Origin: Actinomycetota bacterium
GTDB taxonomy: Bacteria > Actinomycetota > Actinomycetes > Streptosporangiales > Streptosporangiaceae
Direction: 5' to 3'
Length of the DNA stretch: 36,498 nucleotides
Assembly: GCA_027306495.1 (NCBI GenBank)
Contig: DAHUZQ010000073.1
Span: forward strand, 1-36,498
The notes below the pieces were generated by a model. The model did not search any database, had not been told where the DNA came from, and saw only the letters and a list, made by a program, of their open reading frames with translations. Shown piece by piece: positions 17,328 through 25,489 of the stretch (position 1 is the stretch's first letter; each line of letters starts with the position of its first letter). The translations under genes and the position numbers were made by a program.

Positions 17328-17927
17328 ATGCGCCGCAGAACGTTCGATGTATTGGCCACCGCAGCCGGCCTGGTCATCGCGGTGGTGCTGCTGGTTGCCG
17401 GCGGCCTGATGCTGTGGGGACACAGCGTCGTGAACGACCAGGTCCACAGCCAGCTCGCGGCCCAGAAGATCTTCTTCCCCGCCAAGGGCAGCCCCGAACT
17501 CAAGGCACTTCCGGCTGCGGACGCCACGGCCATGTCCCGCTACGCCGGCCAGCAGTTGGTGAACGGCCAGCAGGCTGAGGTCTGGGCAGACCACTTCATC
17601 GCGGTTCACCTTGTCAAGATCGGCGGCGGGAAGACCTACTCCCAGCTGTCAGCCGCTTCGCTGGCCAACCCCAAGGACGCGGCGCTCGCCGCCCAGGTTC
17701 AGACCGTCTTCCGCGGGGAGACGCTACGGGGCCTGCTGCTGAACGCCTACGCGTTCTGGCAGATGGGCCAGATCATGCTGATCGGAGCCATCGTCGCGTT
17801 CGCCGCTGCGGCGATCATGCTGGTTCTGTCGCTGCTCGGGGTGTTGCACCTGCGCCGGGTCACCCCCGAGACGGAGCTGTTCGCCGGGCTCACCACCGTC
17901 ACCGCCAAGCCCGTCACAGCAAGCTGA
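17328..17927 (+). CDS. Two-helix membrane protein of unknown function
   Basis: This is a 199-residue protein starting at an ATG with AAGGAGG 7 nt upstream, one of the best ribosome-binding sites in the window. Helix 1 (about 9-32) is followed by an extracytoplasmic domain of about 115 residues with QKIFFPAKGSPELKALP, YAGQQLVNGQQAEVWADHFIAVHL and QTVFRGETLRGLLLNAYAFW. Helix 2 (about 144-170) precedes a short cytoplasmic tail. There are no cysteines and no heme motif. I know similar uncharacterised proteins from actinomycetes but no function. It sits between the Rv1733c-like gene and the cytochrome b gene on the same strand, each with its own DosR-like site, so it is probably part of the hypoxic membrane set. 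Confidence 0.88.
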   Translation: MRRRTFDVLATAAGLVIAVVLLVAGGLMLWGHSVVNDQVHSQLAAQKIFFPAKGSPELKALPAADATAMSRYAGQQLVNGQQAEVWADHFIAVHLVKIGGGKTYSQLSAASLANPKDAALAAQVQTVFRGETLRGLLLNAYAFWQMGQIMLIGAIVAFAAAAIMLVLSLLGVLHLRRVTPETELFAGLTTVTAKPVTAS

Positions 17928-17944
17928 CTCGGGCCGCTACCGCA

Positions 17945-17982
17945 ACCCTGGTTGCCGGGACCAAAGTCCCGGCAACCAGGGT
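17945..17982. terminator. Perfect 17-bp-stem hairpin that contains a DosR-like box
   Basis: The arms 17945-17961 and 17966-17982 are exact reverse complements around the loop CAAA, starting 17 bp after the stop of the membrane-protein gene. This suits an intrinsic terminator, although no U-tract follows. Its centre, GGGACCAAAGTCCC (17957-17970), is also the closest match in the window to the DosR core (AGTCCC and WW conserved). It may be a terminator, a regulator site, or both. Confidence 0.65.
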
Positions 17983-18223
17983 CTGCTTTCCTATGCATAA
18001 GCTGGCGGAATGCGGGCAGGCTGACCACGAGGGCACCCGCCAGTGAGGGGCCGGCACGGGGGAACCGGTCACCGGGGGAAGCCAGCGGAGAAGCAGGGAC
18101 TTGGGGCCGTAGCGCCGCCGAGACCCACCGTCGCCAGGACGGGATGCTCCGAGTGGCTGGACCCGATTCCTCACGGCGGGTGCCACTATCTTGTTCGTAG
18201 TGCCGATCGGCAGCCATTCGCCG

Positions 18224-18243
18224 CGCGGGACCAAGGTCCCCGC
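18224..18243. promoter_or_regulatory. DosR-box-like site upstream of the cytochrome b gene
   Basis: GGGACCAAGGTCCC at 18227-18240 has perfect GGGACC/GGTCCC arms and lies about 100 bp before the GTG start. Confidence 0.7.
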
Positions 18244-18339
18244 GCCCGGTGACTCCCATCCCTACGGGCGTCAGGCCACCCCGGCACATTATGGCCAAGC
18301 CGATACCCAACCCGCGGCAGACAATTCATAGGAGCGGCA

Positions 18340-20322
18340 GTGAGAGTTTTGAGCCTGATACCGACGGGCTCCGGACCGATCAATATGGACCAGCCCGGCA
18401 CCTTCCTGCACTGGTCAATCTTCACCGTCTCACTATCCAACCTCGTCCTGATTCTGGTCATGGTGGTAATTTTCGGGTTTGCCCTGGTTCTCCCATTCCC
18501 GCGGACCCGGGTGCTGCCACCCGAAACGGTCGCCGACCCCGCCACCGGTGACGCCCTCTTCTCCGGGACCGCAGGTGGCACCACCGACGGTGCGGCCAGT
18601 GGCGCCACGGCTGATCCGGAGGACGCCCGGATGTGGACTGCGCGGGTGCGCCGCCGCGCCCTCGCCCTGCTGCCACCCGGCAAGCTGCTGCCGGACCGCC
18701 AGCCCGCTTACGTCGCCTCCTGGGTATATGTCTTCGGCGTCGCCAGCCTCGCCGCCCTGGGCGTGGCCATCGTCTCCGGGGTGGTGATTGCGCTCGGCGG
18801 ACCCGACTGGTGGCACTACAACGCGGTGGGCCACTTCTTCAACAGCCTCCACCTGTGGAGCGTGGAACTGTTCATGGCCCTGATCGTCATCCACCTGTGG
18901 GGCAAGTTCTGGATGGCCGCCTGGCGTGGCCGCCGGTTCTGGACGTGGATCACCGGTGTCGTCGCATTCATGGCCTCCGTCGTGGAATGCTTCACCGGCT
19001 ACCTGTCCCAGCAGAACTTCGACTCGCAGTGGATTTCCACCAGTGCCAAGGACGCCTTCAACTCGGTCGGGATCGGCGCCTTCTGGAACGCCATGAACTT
19101 CGGCCAGATGCTGCTGTGGCACGTGGTGCTGGTCCCGATCGCGCTCGTCGCCATCGTCGGCGGCCACATCCTGCTGGTGCGGGTCCGGGGTGTGAGCCAC
19201 CCACTCCCCGCCCGCCTGCGGGAACCGGGCGCCACCGGGTCACGCCGGGAGCGCCGGCGCTCCCGCGCCGCCGGCGATGCCGCACCCTGGCGCGGGCCGA
19301 CCCGGCGCTACGACATCCTGAAAGAGGGCACGATCGCCTCGGTGATCGTGCTGGCGGCAACCCTGGCTCTGGCGGGCATCCTGTCCTCGCCCGACGATCC
19401 TTCGGTCACCGTGCAGTCCTGGTCCCGGGTCGCCCCGGCCGACTTCCTGGCCACCGCCGCGACCGAACTCAACGGCACCAGCGAGACCGCGACCTACGGC
19501 CCCCCCTACAACAACGGCACCGATGACGTCCAGCGACTGCTGTTCTCACCGCAGCAGGCGGCGGGCGTCACGCAGCCGATCGACGCGGCCCAGGTGTTCG
19601 TCCTCAGCCCGCTCGCCACGCTCGCCCACACCACCCCGGCACTCGCCTCGGCGCTGGCCACCTACCAGCGGGCGCCCGCTTCACAGCAGAAGTCGTGGGC
19701 GGACAACTACGCGAGTGCGGTGACCCACGTGAAGTTCGTGGGCGGTGCGCCAGTCGTCCCGCCGGCGAACGACGGCCCCGTGCCGACGATGCTCGCCTAC
19801 GAACTCGACATGGCCCGGAGCGGCGCGCTCGACACCGACCTGCTCGCCCAGCGCCAGTTCTACGGCACGGACTTCACCAAACCGCTGCTGTTCCTCGAAG
19901 ACGGCGCCTACTTCGCGAATAAGGCGACGGCGATGCACCTGACGGGGACGCAGTGGGGCGTCATGAACGAGACCGGCAGCTATCCGGGCCAGCCCTGGCT
20001 GTGGCTCTACACCCTCTGGTACCAGGTCCCGGGCTTCTCCTCGTCAGCCAACGTGGACATGATCGCGATCTACCTGACCGGCGCGGCCACGATCCTGCTG
20101 CTGCTGATCCCGTTCATCCCGGGGCTTCGGGACATCCCGCGGGTGATCCCGGTGCACCGGCTGATCTGGCGGCGGTGGCCGGTGGCGGCCGCGGGCCCGG
20201 CAGGCACCGGTGGTGCGCCCAGTGCTGGGCCGTCCGGCGCTGACGGGGCAGCGCGCGACGGCTCGGGCCAGCCGGGCTCCCGTGGGGAACGCCCATCCGG
20301 AAGCCCGCACCGAACCGGCTGA
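18340..20322 (+). CDS. Di-heme cytochrome b with large extra extracytoplasmic domain
   Basis: This is a 660-residue membrane protein starting at a GTG behind AGGAG. An extra N-terminal helix (about 25-51) and a Gly/Ala-rich linker precede a four-helix cytochrome b core (about 125-282). The core has two His pairs at the expected positions: H171/H185 (SLHLWSVEL, VIHLWGKF) and H261/H276 (LLWHVVLV, GGHILLV). WISTSAKDAFNSVG follows the first pair. After a basic linker comes helix 330-348, about 235 exported residues without cysteine, and a final helix (about 572-597) with a Gly/Ser-rich tail. Ordinary bc-complex cytochrome b has no such exported domain. No Rieske or cytochrome c1 gene is nearby. 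A DosR-like box upstream suggests induction under low oxygen. Confidence 0.9.
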   Translation: MRVLSLIPTGSGPINMDQPGTFLHWSIFTVSLSNLVLILVMVVIFGFALVLPFPRTRVLPPETVADPATGDALFSGTAGGTTDGAASGATADPEDARMWTARVRRRALALLPPGKLLPDRQPAYVASWVYVFGVASLAALGVAIVSGVVIALGGPDWWHYNAVGHFFNSLHLWSVELFMALIVIHLWGKFWMAAWRGRRFWTWITGVVAFMASVVECFTGYLSQQNFDSQWISTSAKDAFNSVGIGAFWNAMNFGQMLLWHVVLVPIALVAIVGGHILLVRVRGVSHPLPARLREPGATGSRRERRRSRAAGDAAPWRGPTRRYDILKEGTIASVIVLAATLALAGILSSPDDPSVTVQSWSRVAPADFLATAATELNGTSETATYGPPYNNGTDDVQRLLFSPQQAAGVTQPIDAAQVFVLSPLATLAHTTPALASALATYQRAPASQQKSWADNYASAVTHVKFVGGAPVVPPANDGPVPTMLAYELDMARSGALDTDLLAQRQFYGTDFTKPLLFLEDGAYFANKATAMHLTGTQWGVMNETGSYPGQPWLWLYTLWYQVPGFSSSANVDMIAIYLTGAATILLLLIPFIPGLRDIPRVIPVHRLIWRRWPVAAAGPAGTGGAPSAGPSGADGAARDGSGQPGSRGERPSGSPHRTG

Positions 20323-20340
20323 GCGCCAGGAACGGCACCC

Positions 20341-20378
20341 GGCGCCGGTGCCCCGCCTACCGGCGGGGCACCGGCGCC
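20341..20378. terminator. Bidirectional hairpin terminator, 17-bp GC stem
   Basis: The arms 20341-20357 and 20362-20378 are exact reverse complements with loop TACC. It lies between the convergent cytochrome b and GH65 genes. The right arm encodes the last residues of the GH65 protein (APVPRR) and the loop contains its stop codon. Confidence 0.8.
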
Positions 20379-22705
20379 CTGCCGGGTGGCTGCACCGGGG
20401 CGGGACCGGCATCAACCGGCGGGATCGGCAGGCTGACCGGCTCCCCCGGCAACAGGACCACCCTGTCGCCGTGGTGGATGATCTCGACCTGCTCGCCGCC
20501 GTTCATCAACAGGTACCGCGCCGCCAAGCGGGTCGCCTCGACCCGCAGCCGCCGGCCGCGCAGGGCCACCGTGAAGGCCAGCCGCTCCAGGCGGGCCGGC
20601 AGCCGGGGCGCGAAGCGGAGTTGATCGCCCTGCCGTCGCAGCCCGCCAAGCCCCCAGACCAGCGCCATCCAGGCGCCCCCCAGGGCCGCGATGTGCAGGC
20701 CGTTGCTGGTGTCATGCCGCAGGTCATCCCAGTCCATCAGGACCGCCTCGCCAACGTAGTCGTAGGCGAGGTCGAGATGGCCGACCTCGGCGGCGACGAT
20801 CGCCTGGCTGCACGCTGACAGCGAGGAGTCGCGCACCGTCCGGCGTTCGTAATAGGCGAAGTTGCGGGCCATCTGCTCGGCTGTGAAGCAATCGGGCCGG
20901 AACTGCATGGCCAGCACCAGGTCCGCCTGCTTGACCACCTGCTTGCGGTAGAGATCGAAATAGGGAAAGTGCAGCAGGAGAGGGTAATCCTGCTGCGCCG
21001 TCGCGGCGAAGTCCCACTCTTCGTGGTCGGTGAACCCCTCCGCCTGCGGGTGGACGCCGAGCCTTTCGTCGAAGGGGATCACCATGGCCTGCGCCGCCGC
21101 CAGCCAGCCCGCTGCCTCCTGCTCATTCGCCCGCAGGGCCGCGGCCCGCCCGGGATGGCGGTGCACCGCCCGCGCGGCATCACGCAGGTTCTGCTGCGCC
21201 ATCAGGTTGGTATAGACGTTGTTGTCAGCGATCGCGCTGTACTCATCGGGCCCGGTGACGCCATCGATCCGGAACCCCCCGGCCGCGTCGTAATGGCCGA
21301 GCGAGCGCCACAGGCGCGCTGTCTCGACCAGCAGGTCGAGTCCCTCGGCTGCCTCGAACTCCTCATCAGCGGCGACCCCGGCATACGCGGCGGCCGATTC
21401 GGCGATGCCAGCGTTGATATGGAAGGCCGCCGTGCCGGCCGGCCAGTAGCCCGAGCACTCCCGGCCGCTGATGGTGCGCCACGGGAAGGCGGCACCGGCC
21501 AGCCCCAGTTCCCGTGCCCGCTGCCGTGCGAGGTCCAGGGTGCCGTGACGCCAGCGCAGGGCCGCCGCAGCCGCCTCCGGCACCGTGTTCACCAGTACCG
21601 GCATCACGAAGATCTCAGTGTCCCAGAAGGCATTTCCGTCATACCCAGTGCCGGTCAGGCCTTTGGCCGGGATCGGGCGGCCTTCTGCGCGAGCACTTGC
21701 CTGCAGGACGTGGAAGAGCGCGAAACGCACCGCCTGCTGGACCTCGTCATCGCCGTCGACCTCTATCCCGGCGCGGTCCCAGAACCGGTCCAGGTACTCC
21801 CGCTGCTCGGCGAGCAGTCCCTCCCACCCGGCAAGCGCCGCGGTCGCCAGCGCCCCCTCGACCTGGTCGTACAGGGCGGGCCAGGACCGCGCCTGCGACC
21901 ATCCGTGAGCCACGAATTTGACCATCGCCAGCCGCTCGCCGGGTTGCAGCACGGTGCTGAGCGTCAGCCTCGCCAGATCGTGCCGGCTCTCCACGTGGTG
22001 GCGGACCTGCCCAGGGCACTGGACCTGATGATCCATCGCCACCGCGAGCCGCAGTCTGCTCAGCCTGGTGCGGTGCATCAGGATGGCGCTGTCCGCCCTG
22101 GCCTCGTCTGCCTCGTGCACCAGCGGGGAGTTCACCGCCCCGGCGGCCCGCGGATCGCCGGTCTCCTGGGGCAGTTCCTCGTTGGCCACGAGTTCGGACT
22201 GGACCACCACCCGGGCGCGTTCGGTTATGGGCTCTATCTCGTAGCGGATGGCGGCGATAGCGCGCTGGGTGAACGAGACCAGCCGCCGCGACCGCACCCG
22301 GACGGTGCTGCCCGTCGGTGAAACCCACTCGGCTTCCCGGTCCAGCACACCCGCCCGCAGGTCCAGCACCCGCTCGTGCGAGCGCAGCGTCCCATAGCGG
22401 ATATCGAACGGCTCATCGTCCACCAGCAAGCGAATGATCTTGCCGTTGGTAACGTTGATCATGGTTTCGCTGGACTCTGGATTGCCGTAGGCAGGCTCGG
22501 CGGGAGGCATCGGACGCTGCTCGTACATCCCGTTCAGATAGGAACCCGGTGTGCCGTGCGGTTCTCCCTCGTCGAGATTGCCGCGCCAGCCCACGTGCCC
22601 ATTGGCCAGCGCGAATACCGACTCATACTGACCCAGGCGGCTGACCTGCAGTTCTGTCTCCCGCACCGCCCACGGTTCGACCGGCCCCAGGGACTGGCCG
22701 GTCAT
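20357..22705 (-). CDS. GH65-family glycoside phosphorylase
   Basis: This is a 782-residue cytoplasmic enzyme that cleaves an alpha-glucoside such as trehalose, maltose or kojibiose with phosphate, giving beta-glucose 1-phosphate and glucose. It has the N-terminal beta-sandwich (to about 270), a helical linker and the (alpha/alpha)6 barrel with FWDTEIF (360-366). The general acid is E488 in GVTGPDEYS, and the phosphate-binding elements are KQAD (592-595) and DSSLS (626-630). A small C-terminal beta domain follows. Its ATG overlaps the stop of the HAD gene (ATGA), so the two are translationally coupled. That partner would convert beta-glucose 1-phosphate to glucose 6-phosphate. Substrate specificity cannot be read from sequence. 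In M. tuberculosis the DosR-regulated Rv2006 carries related HAD and GH65 domains (recalled). Confidence 0.94.
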   Translation of the reverse strand: MTGQSLGPVEPWAVRETELQVSRLGQYESVFALANGHVGWRGNLDEGEPHGTPGSYLNGMYEQRPMPPAEPAYGNPESSETMINVTNGKIIRLLVDDEPFDIRYGTLRSHERVLDLRAGVLDREAEWVSPTGSTVRVRSRRLVSFTQRAIAAIRYEIEPITERARVVVQSELVANEELPQETGDPRAAGAVNSPLVHEADEARADSAILMHRTRLSRLRLAVAMDHQVQCPGQVRHHVESRHDLARLTLSTVLQPGERLAMVKFVAHGWSQARSWPALYDQVEGALATAALAGWEGLLAEQREYLDRFWDRAGIEVDGDDEVQQAVRFALFHVLQASARAEGRPIPAKGLTGTGYDGNAFWDTEIFVMPVLVNTVPEAAAAALRWRHGTLDLARQRARELGLAGAAFPWRTISGRECSGYWPAGTAAFHINAGIAESAAAYAGVAADEEFEAAEGLDLLVETARLWRSLGHYDAAGGFRIDGVTGPDEYSAIADNNVYTNLMAQQNLRDAARAVHRHPGRAAALRANEQEAAGWLAAAQAMVIPFDERLGVHPQAEGFTDHEEWDFAATAQQDYPLLLHFPYFDLYRKQVVKQADLVLAMQFRPDCFTAEQMARNFAYYERRTVRDSSLSACSQAIVAAEVGHLDLAYDYVGEAVLMDWDDLRHDTSNGLHIAALGGAWMALVWGLGGLRRQGDQLRFAPRLPARLERLAFTVALRGRRLRVEATRLAARYLLMNGGEQVEIIHHGDRVVLLPGEPVSLPIPPVDAGPAPVQPPGRAPVPRR

Positions 22706-23445
22706 GGCCGGCCCAGCAGGTCAGCCAGGTCCCCGACGACCACGCTGGCGCCGTGCGCGCTCAGTTCCGCTGCCTGCCCGGTCCGGTCGACGCCCACCAC
22801 CCACCCGAAACCGCCCGCCCGCCCGGCTGCCACCCCGGCCAGCGCGTCCTCGAAGACGGCACAGTCGCCGGGCGGGACGTGCAGGGCCCGGGCGGCGGCC
22901 AGGTAGGTGTCGGGGGAAGGCTTGCCCGGCAGATGATCTCGGGCGGCGACGACGCCGTCGACGACCGTGTCGAACTTGCCGTCGAGACCGGCGGCTGCCA
23001 GCACGGCGTGGCAGTTCGCGCTGGCCGAGACAACGGCCCGGGACAGCCCCGCCTCGCGCACGGCCCTCAGGTAGGCGACCGAACCCGGGTACGGCCGCAC
23101 CCCGCCCTCGGCGATCCGCCTGAGCACGATGGCGTTCTTGGTCTGGCTCAGGCCCTGCACCGACCAGGTGCCGGCCGGGTCGTCCGGTGCGCCCTCGGGC
23201 AGCGTGATACCCCGCGAGGTCAGGAAGGTCCTGGTCCCGTCCGCTCTCGGGCGGCCGTCGACGTAGCGGTCATAGTCGCCCACCGGGTCGAACGGCCGGA
23301 AGCCGGCCCCTTCCCGGTCCGCCCATGCACGCAGGAAATCATCGAACATCTCTTTCCACGCGGCGGCGTGCACGGCCGCTGTCGACGTCAGGACACCGTC
23401 AAGGTCGAACAGGCACGCCCGTATCTGATCCGGCAGGCCTAGCAC
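22702..23445 (-). CDS. Beta-phosphoglucomutase-like HAD phosphatase/mutase
   Basis: This is a 247-residue HAD-superfamily protein. The nucleophile and acid/base aspartates are D14 and D16 in FDLDGVLTST; later come VVSASANC, the Lys of LPGKPSPDTY and the acidic pair FEDALAG. A helical cap (about 25-105) is present, as in beta-phosphoglucomutase. The start is a GTG (23445). The stop overlaps the start of the GH65 phosphorylase by 4 bp, the usual pairing for phosphorolysis of alpha-glucosides: it would turn beta-glucose 1-phosphate into glucose 6-phosphate. The promoter is shared divergently with the nitroreductase gene, where a DosR-like box lies 57 bp upstream of this start. Confidence 0.92.
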   Translation of the reverse strand: MLGLPDQIRACLFDLDGVLTSTAAVHAAAWKEMFDDFLRAWADREGAGFRPFDPVGDYDRYVDGRPRADGTRTFLTSRGITLPEGAPDDPAGTWSVQGLSQTKNAIVLRRIAEGGVRPYPGSVAYLRAVREAGLSRAVVSASANCHAVLAAAGLDGKFDTVVDGVVAARDHLPGKPSPDTYLAAARALHVPPGDCAVFEDALAGVAAGRAGGFGWVVGVDRTGQAAELSAHGASVVVGDLADLLGRP

Positions 23446-23498
23446 GCCTCAAGCTTCCCAGACGGGCAACCCGATGCCGAGGGCCGGCCGGGCGCGCA

Positions 23499-23518
23499 GC
23501 GGGGACCAACGGCCCTGC
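23499..23518. promoter_or_regulatory. DosR-box-like site in the HAD/nitroreductase divergent promoter
   Basis: GGGACCAACGGCCC at 23502-23515 is 76 bp before the nitroreductase ATG and 57 bp before the HAD gene. The core and its neighbours (GGGGACCAACGGCCCTGC) are identical to the site at 16168-16185. Confidence 0.65.
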
Positions 23519-23590
23519 CTCTCGGCGGCCCCACGGCGGAGGCTGATGATGGAGGTCACGGGGCGCCAGGCAGCGACACGGGGAGATGAC

Positions 23591-24562
23591 ATGAGAGAAG
23601 GACCGCTGTCCCAGCAGGAAGCCGAGCAGTTGGTCGAGACTGCGACGGCGGCGCCCTCCATGCGGAACCTGCAGCCCTGGCGGTTCGTGGTCCGGCCGGC
23701 CGACCGGGTCATCGAGATCTACGCCGACCCGTCGCGCACACTGCGCCAGGCGGACCCACGGGGGCGGGCCGTGCATATCTCCTGCGGAGCGGCGCTGTTC
23801 AACCTGCGCCTTGCCGTAGCGTGCGCGGGTGCCGAGCCGATAGCCAGGCTGCTGCCCTCCGCCCCGGCCAACCCGCTGCTGCTCGCCAGCGTCCGGATCG
23901 GTGGGCCGCGCCCGCCCCAGCCCCAGGAGCAGGACCTGCACGCGGCCATCCACGCCCCGCGGCCAGGGACAGACCGTCAGAGCCGGGCATCCCACATGCT
24001 TTCGGACAAGCTCGCGGCGGCGATGATCGAGGCAGCGAGCCTGGAAGGGGTTTCGCTGCGCATCCTGGACCGGTCGCAGGGGCTGCGGATCCTGGCCTCG
24101 ATGGCGGCTGCCGATCGCTCCCTGCACGCCGACCCTGCCTATCTCACCGATCACCTCGGGGCGCCCGTCCCCCGCTCCTTCGCGGCGCAGTTCCCAGCCA
24201 GCGGGCGCTTGGCGGTCCTGTCGACCAGGGCCGATGACCGCGCCAGCTGGCTGCGGGCGGGCCAGGCCCTGCAGCGGGTGCTGCTGCTCGCCGCGCACCA
24301 CGGATGCCCCGCGGCACCGCTGACCCAGGTGCTGGACCTCCTCGACGCGCCCGCCCGGCCAGATCCCAGGTTCGGGAGCGGTTTCCCGGCGATGCTGCTG
24401 CGACTGGGACCGCATCCCGCTGGGCAGACCCCCCGCACGACCGTGCGGCGGCCGGTCAGGCAGATCATGCGCCTGGTGCCCGACGCCACCGGCCACCGGG
24501 ACGAACGTCCTGGCGGCGCGCCACCTCGGACCCTGGCGCCATCCGGGGCGGCCCAGGTGTGA
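23591..24562 (+). CDS. Acg-type nitroreductase-fold protein
   Basis: This is a 323-residue protein of the Acg family (M. tuberculosis Rv2032, Rv3131 and relatives). The signature APSMRNLQPWRFVV lies near residue 22. HISCGAALFNLRLAVACAG and the C-terminal half (AGQALQRVLLLAAHHGCPAAPLTQ) follow the pattern of the family: two fused nitroreductase-like halves in one chain. Acg proteins are reported to hold FMN with little reductase activity, so a storage or protective role is possible (recalled). The ATG at 23591 has GGGGAG upstream; an earlier in-frame start lies in the promoter region. A DosR-like box precedes it and the CBS-domain gene follows 51 bp later. Confidence 0.9.
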   Translation: MREGPLSQQEAEQLVETATAAPSMRNLQPWRFVVRPADRVIEIYADPSRTLRQADPRGRAVHISCGAALFNLRLAVACAGAEPIARLLPSAPANPLLLASVRIGGPRPPQPQEQDLHAAIHAPRPGTDRQSRASHMLSDKLAAAMIEAASLEGVSLRILDRSQGLRILASMAAADRSLHADPAYLTDHLGAPVPRSFAAQFPASGRLAVLSTRADDRASWLRAGQALQRVLLLAAHHGCPAAPLTQVLDLLDAPARPDPRFGSGFPAMLLRLGPHPAGQTPRTTVRRPVRQIMRLVPDATGHRDERPGGAPPRTLAPSGAAQV

Positions 24563-24613
24563 TGGAAGGGCAGAGCCCAGCCCGGGCTCTCCCGGAGATG
24601 GGAAGAGATCACG

Positions 24614-25444
24614 ATGACCCGGCGGGACACCCACTTCGACGCCATGTTGCGCCACCTCGGCGCCAGCTACTACCAGACCCTGCGGGGTAAGGGGACGCCT
24701 GCCGAAGTCGCCAAGGCCCTGGATTCGGTCGAACGGGAGATATCCCGCCGACGTGGCGAGGCCGGCGAGCGGCCCACACCGCCGGCCGGGCCGCGCTCCG
24801 GGCGCTGGCGCGTCAAGGACGTCATGACCAAGCACGTGATCGCGGTTGACAGGCGGGCTACCAGCACGCAGATCGCCCGGCTGCTGGCCGAGCATCACAT
24901 CAACGCCATGCCGGTGCTGTCGGATAAGCGCAAGGTGGTCGGGGTGGTGTCCGAGGCTGACCTGCTGCGGACCCAGCAGCGGCCCGCATCCGCATGGCTG
25001 CCGGGCCGCAGTGCCCGGCGCTCCTCACCACGTGATCACTTCGCCGCCCAGCTGATGACCGCGCCAGCGGTGACGATCCACCCGGACGCGCCACTGGCTA
25101 CCGCCGCCCGGCGGATGACCAGCGACCATTTCACCCTGCTGCCCGTGGTGGAGGGACACGACGAACTCGTCGGCGTGGTGACCCGCCGGGACCTGCTGCG
25201 GGTCTTCCTGCGTCCGGACGGGGAAATCGCGGCCGAAGTGACAGCGATGCTGACGGACCTGATGATGATCGACCCCCATGCGGTCACGGTCAGCGCGCGG
25301 GACGGGATGGTCACCCTGTCCGGGGACCTGCCAGATCAGCAGCAGCGCTCGAGCGCCGTCCGCCTGGCGGGCGATATTGACGGGGTGCTCGCCGTGATCG
25401 ACAAGCTGTCCGCGCCTTCCGGCACCGCCGTGCCCGCGCGCTGA
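24614..25444 (+). CDS. CBS-CBS-BON domain protein (Hrp1-related)
   Basis: This is a 276-residue cytoplasmic protein. A helical N-terminus (about 1-60) precedes two CBS domains: about 68-120 (VKDVMTKHVIAVDRRA, HHINAMPVLSDKRKVVGVVSEADLL) and about 142-200 (AQLMTAPAVTIHPDAPL, FTLLPVVEGHDELVGVVTRRDLL). A BON-like domain follows (about 205-267, with AVTVSARDGMVTLSGDL). Paired CBS domains usually bind adenine nucleotides as energy sensors; BON domains bind phospholipid or mediate assembly. M. tuberculosis Hrp1 (Rv2626c) is a CBS-only DosR-regulon protein (recalled), so this is an extended relative. The ATG follows GGAAGAGA. It is likely co-transcribed with the Acg-type gene. Confidence 0.93.
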   Translation: MTRRDTHFDAMLRHLGASYYQTLRGKGTPAEVAKALDSVEREISRRRGEAGERPTPPAGPRSGRWRVKDVMTKHVIAVDRRATSTQIARLLAEHHINAMPVLSDKRKVVGVVSEADLLRTQQRPASAWLPGRSARRSSPRDHFAAQLMTAPAVTIHPDAPLATAARRMTSDHFTLLPVVEGHDELVGVVTRRDLLRVFLRPDGEIAAEVTAMLTDLMMIDPHAVTVSARDGMVTLSGDLPDQQQRSSAVRLAGDIDGVLAVIDKLSAPSGTAVPAR

Positions 25445-25489
25445 GCGCAGCGCCCGGCGGGCTGCCGGGCCCAGCCGGGCCGGCACCGG

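Larger units (their letters stand above)
17928..18339. other. 412-bp gap upstream of the cytochrome b gene
   Basis: No supportable gene is present. It begins with a 17-bp-stem hairpin that contains a DosR-like box (17945-17982). Further on it has a second box at 18224-18243 and an AGGAG ribosome-binding site at 18330-18334. Confidence 0.55.

Noticed and set aside
18340-20322. Normal QcrB of the bc complex
   Set aside because: It lacks neighbouring qcrC/qcrA genes and has a large exported insert before its last helix that bc-type cytochrome b lacks.
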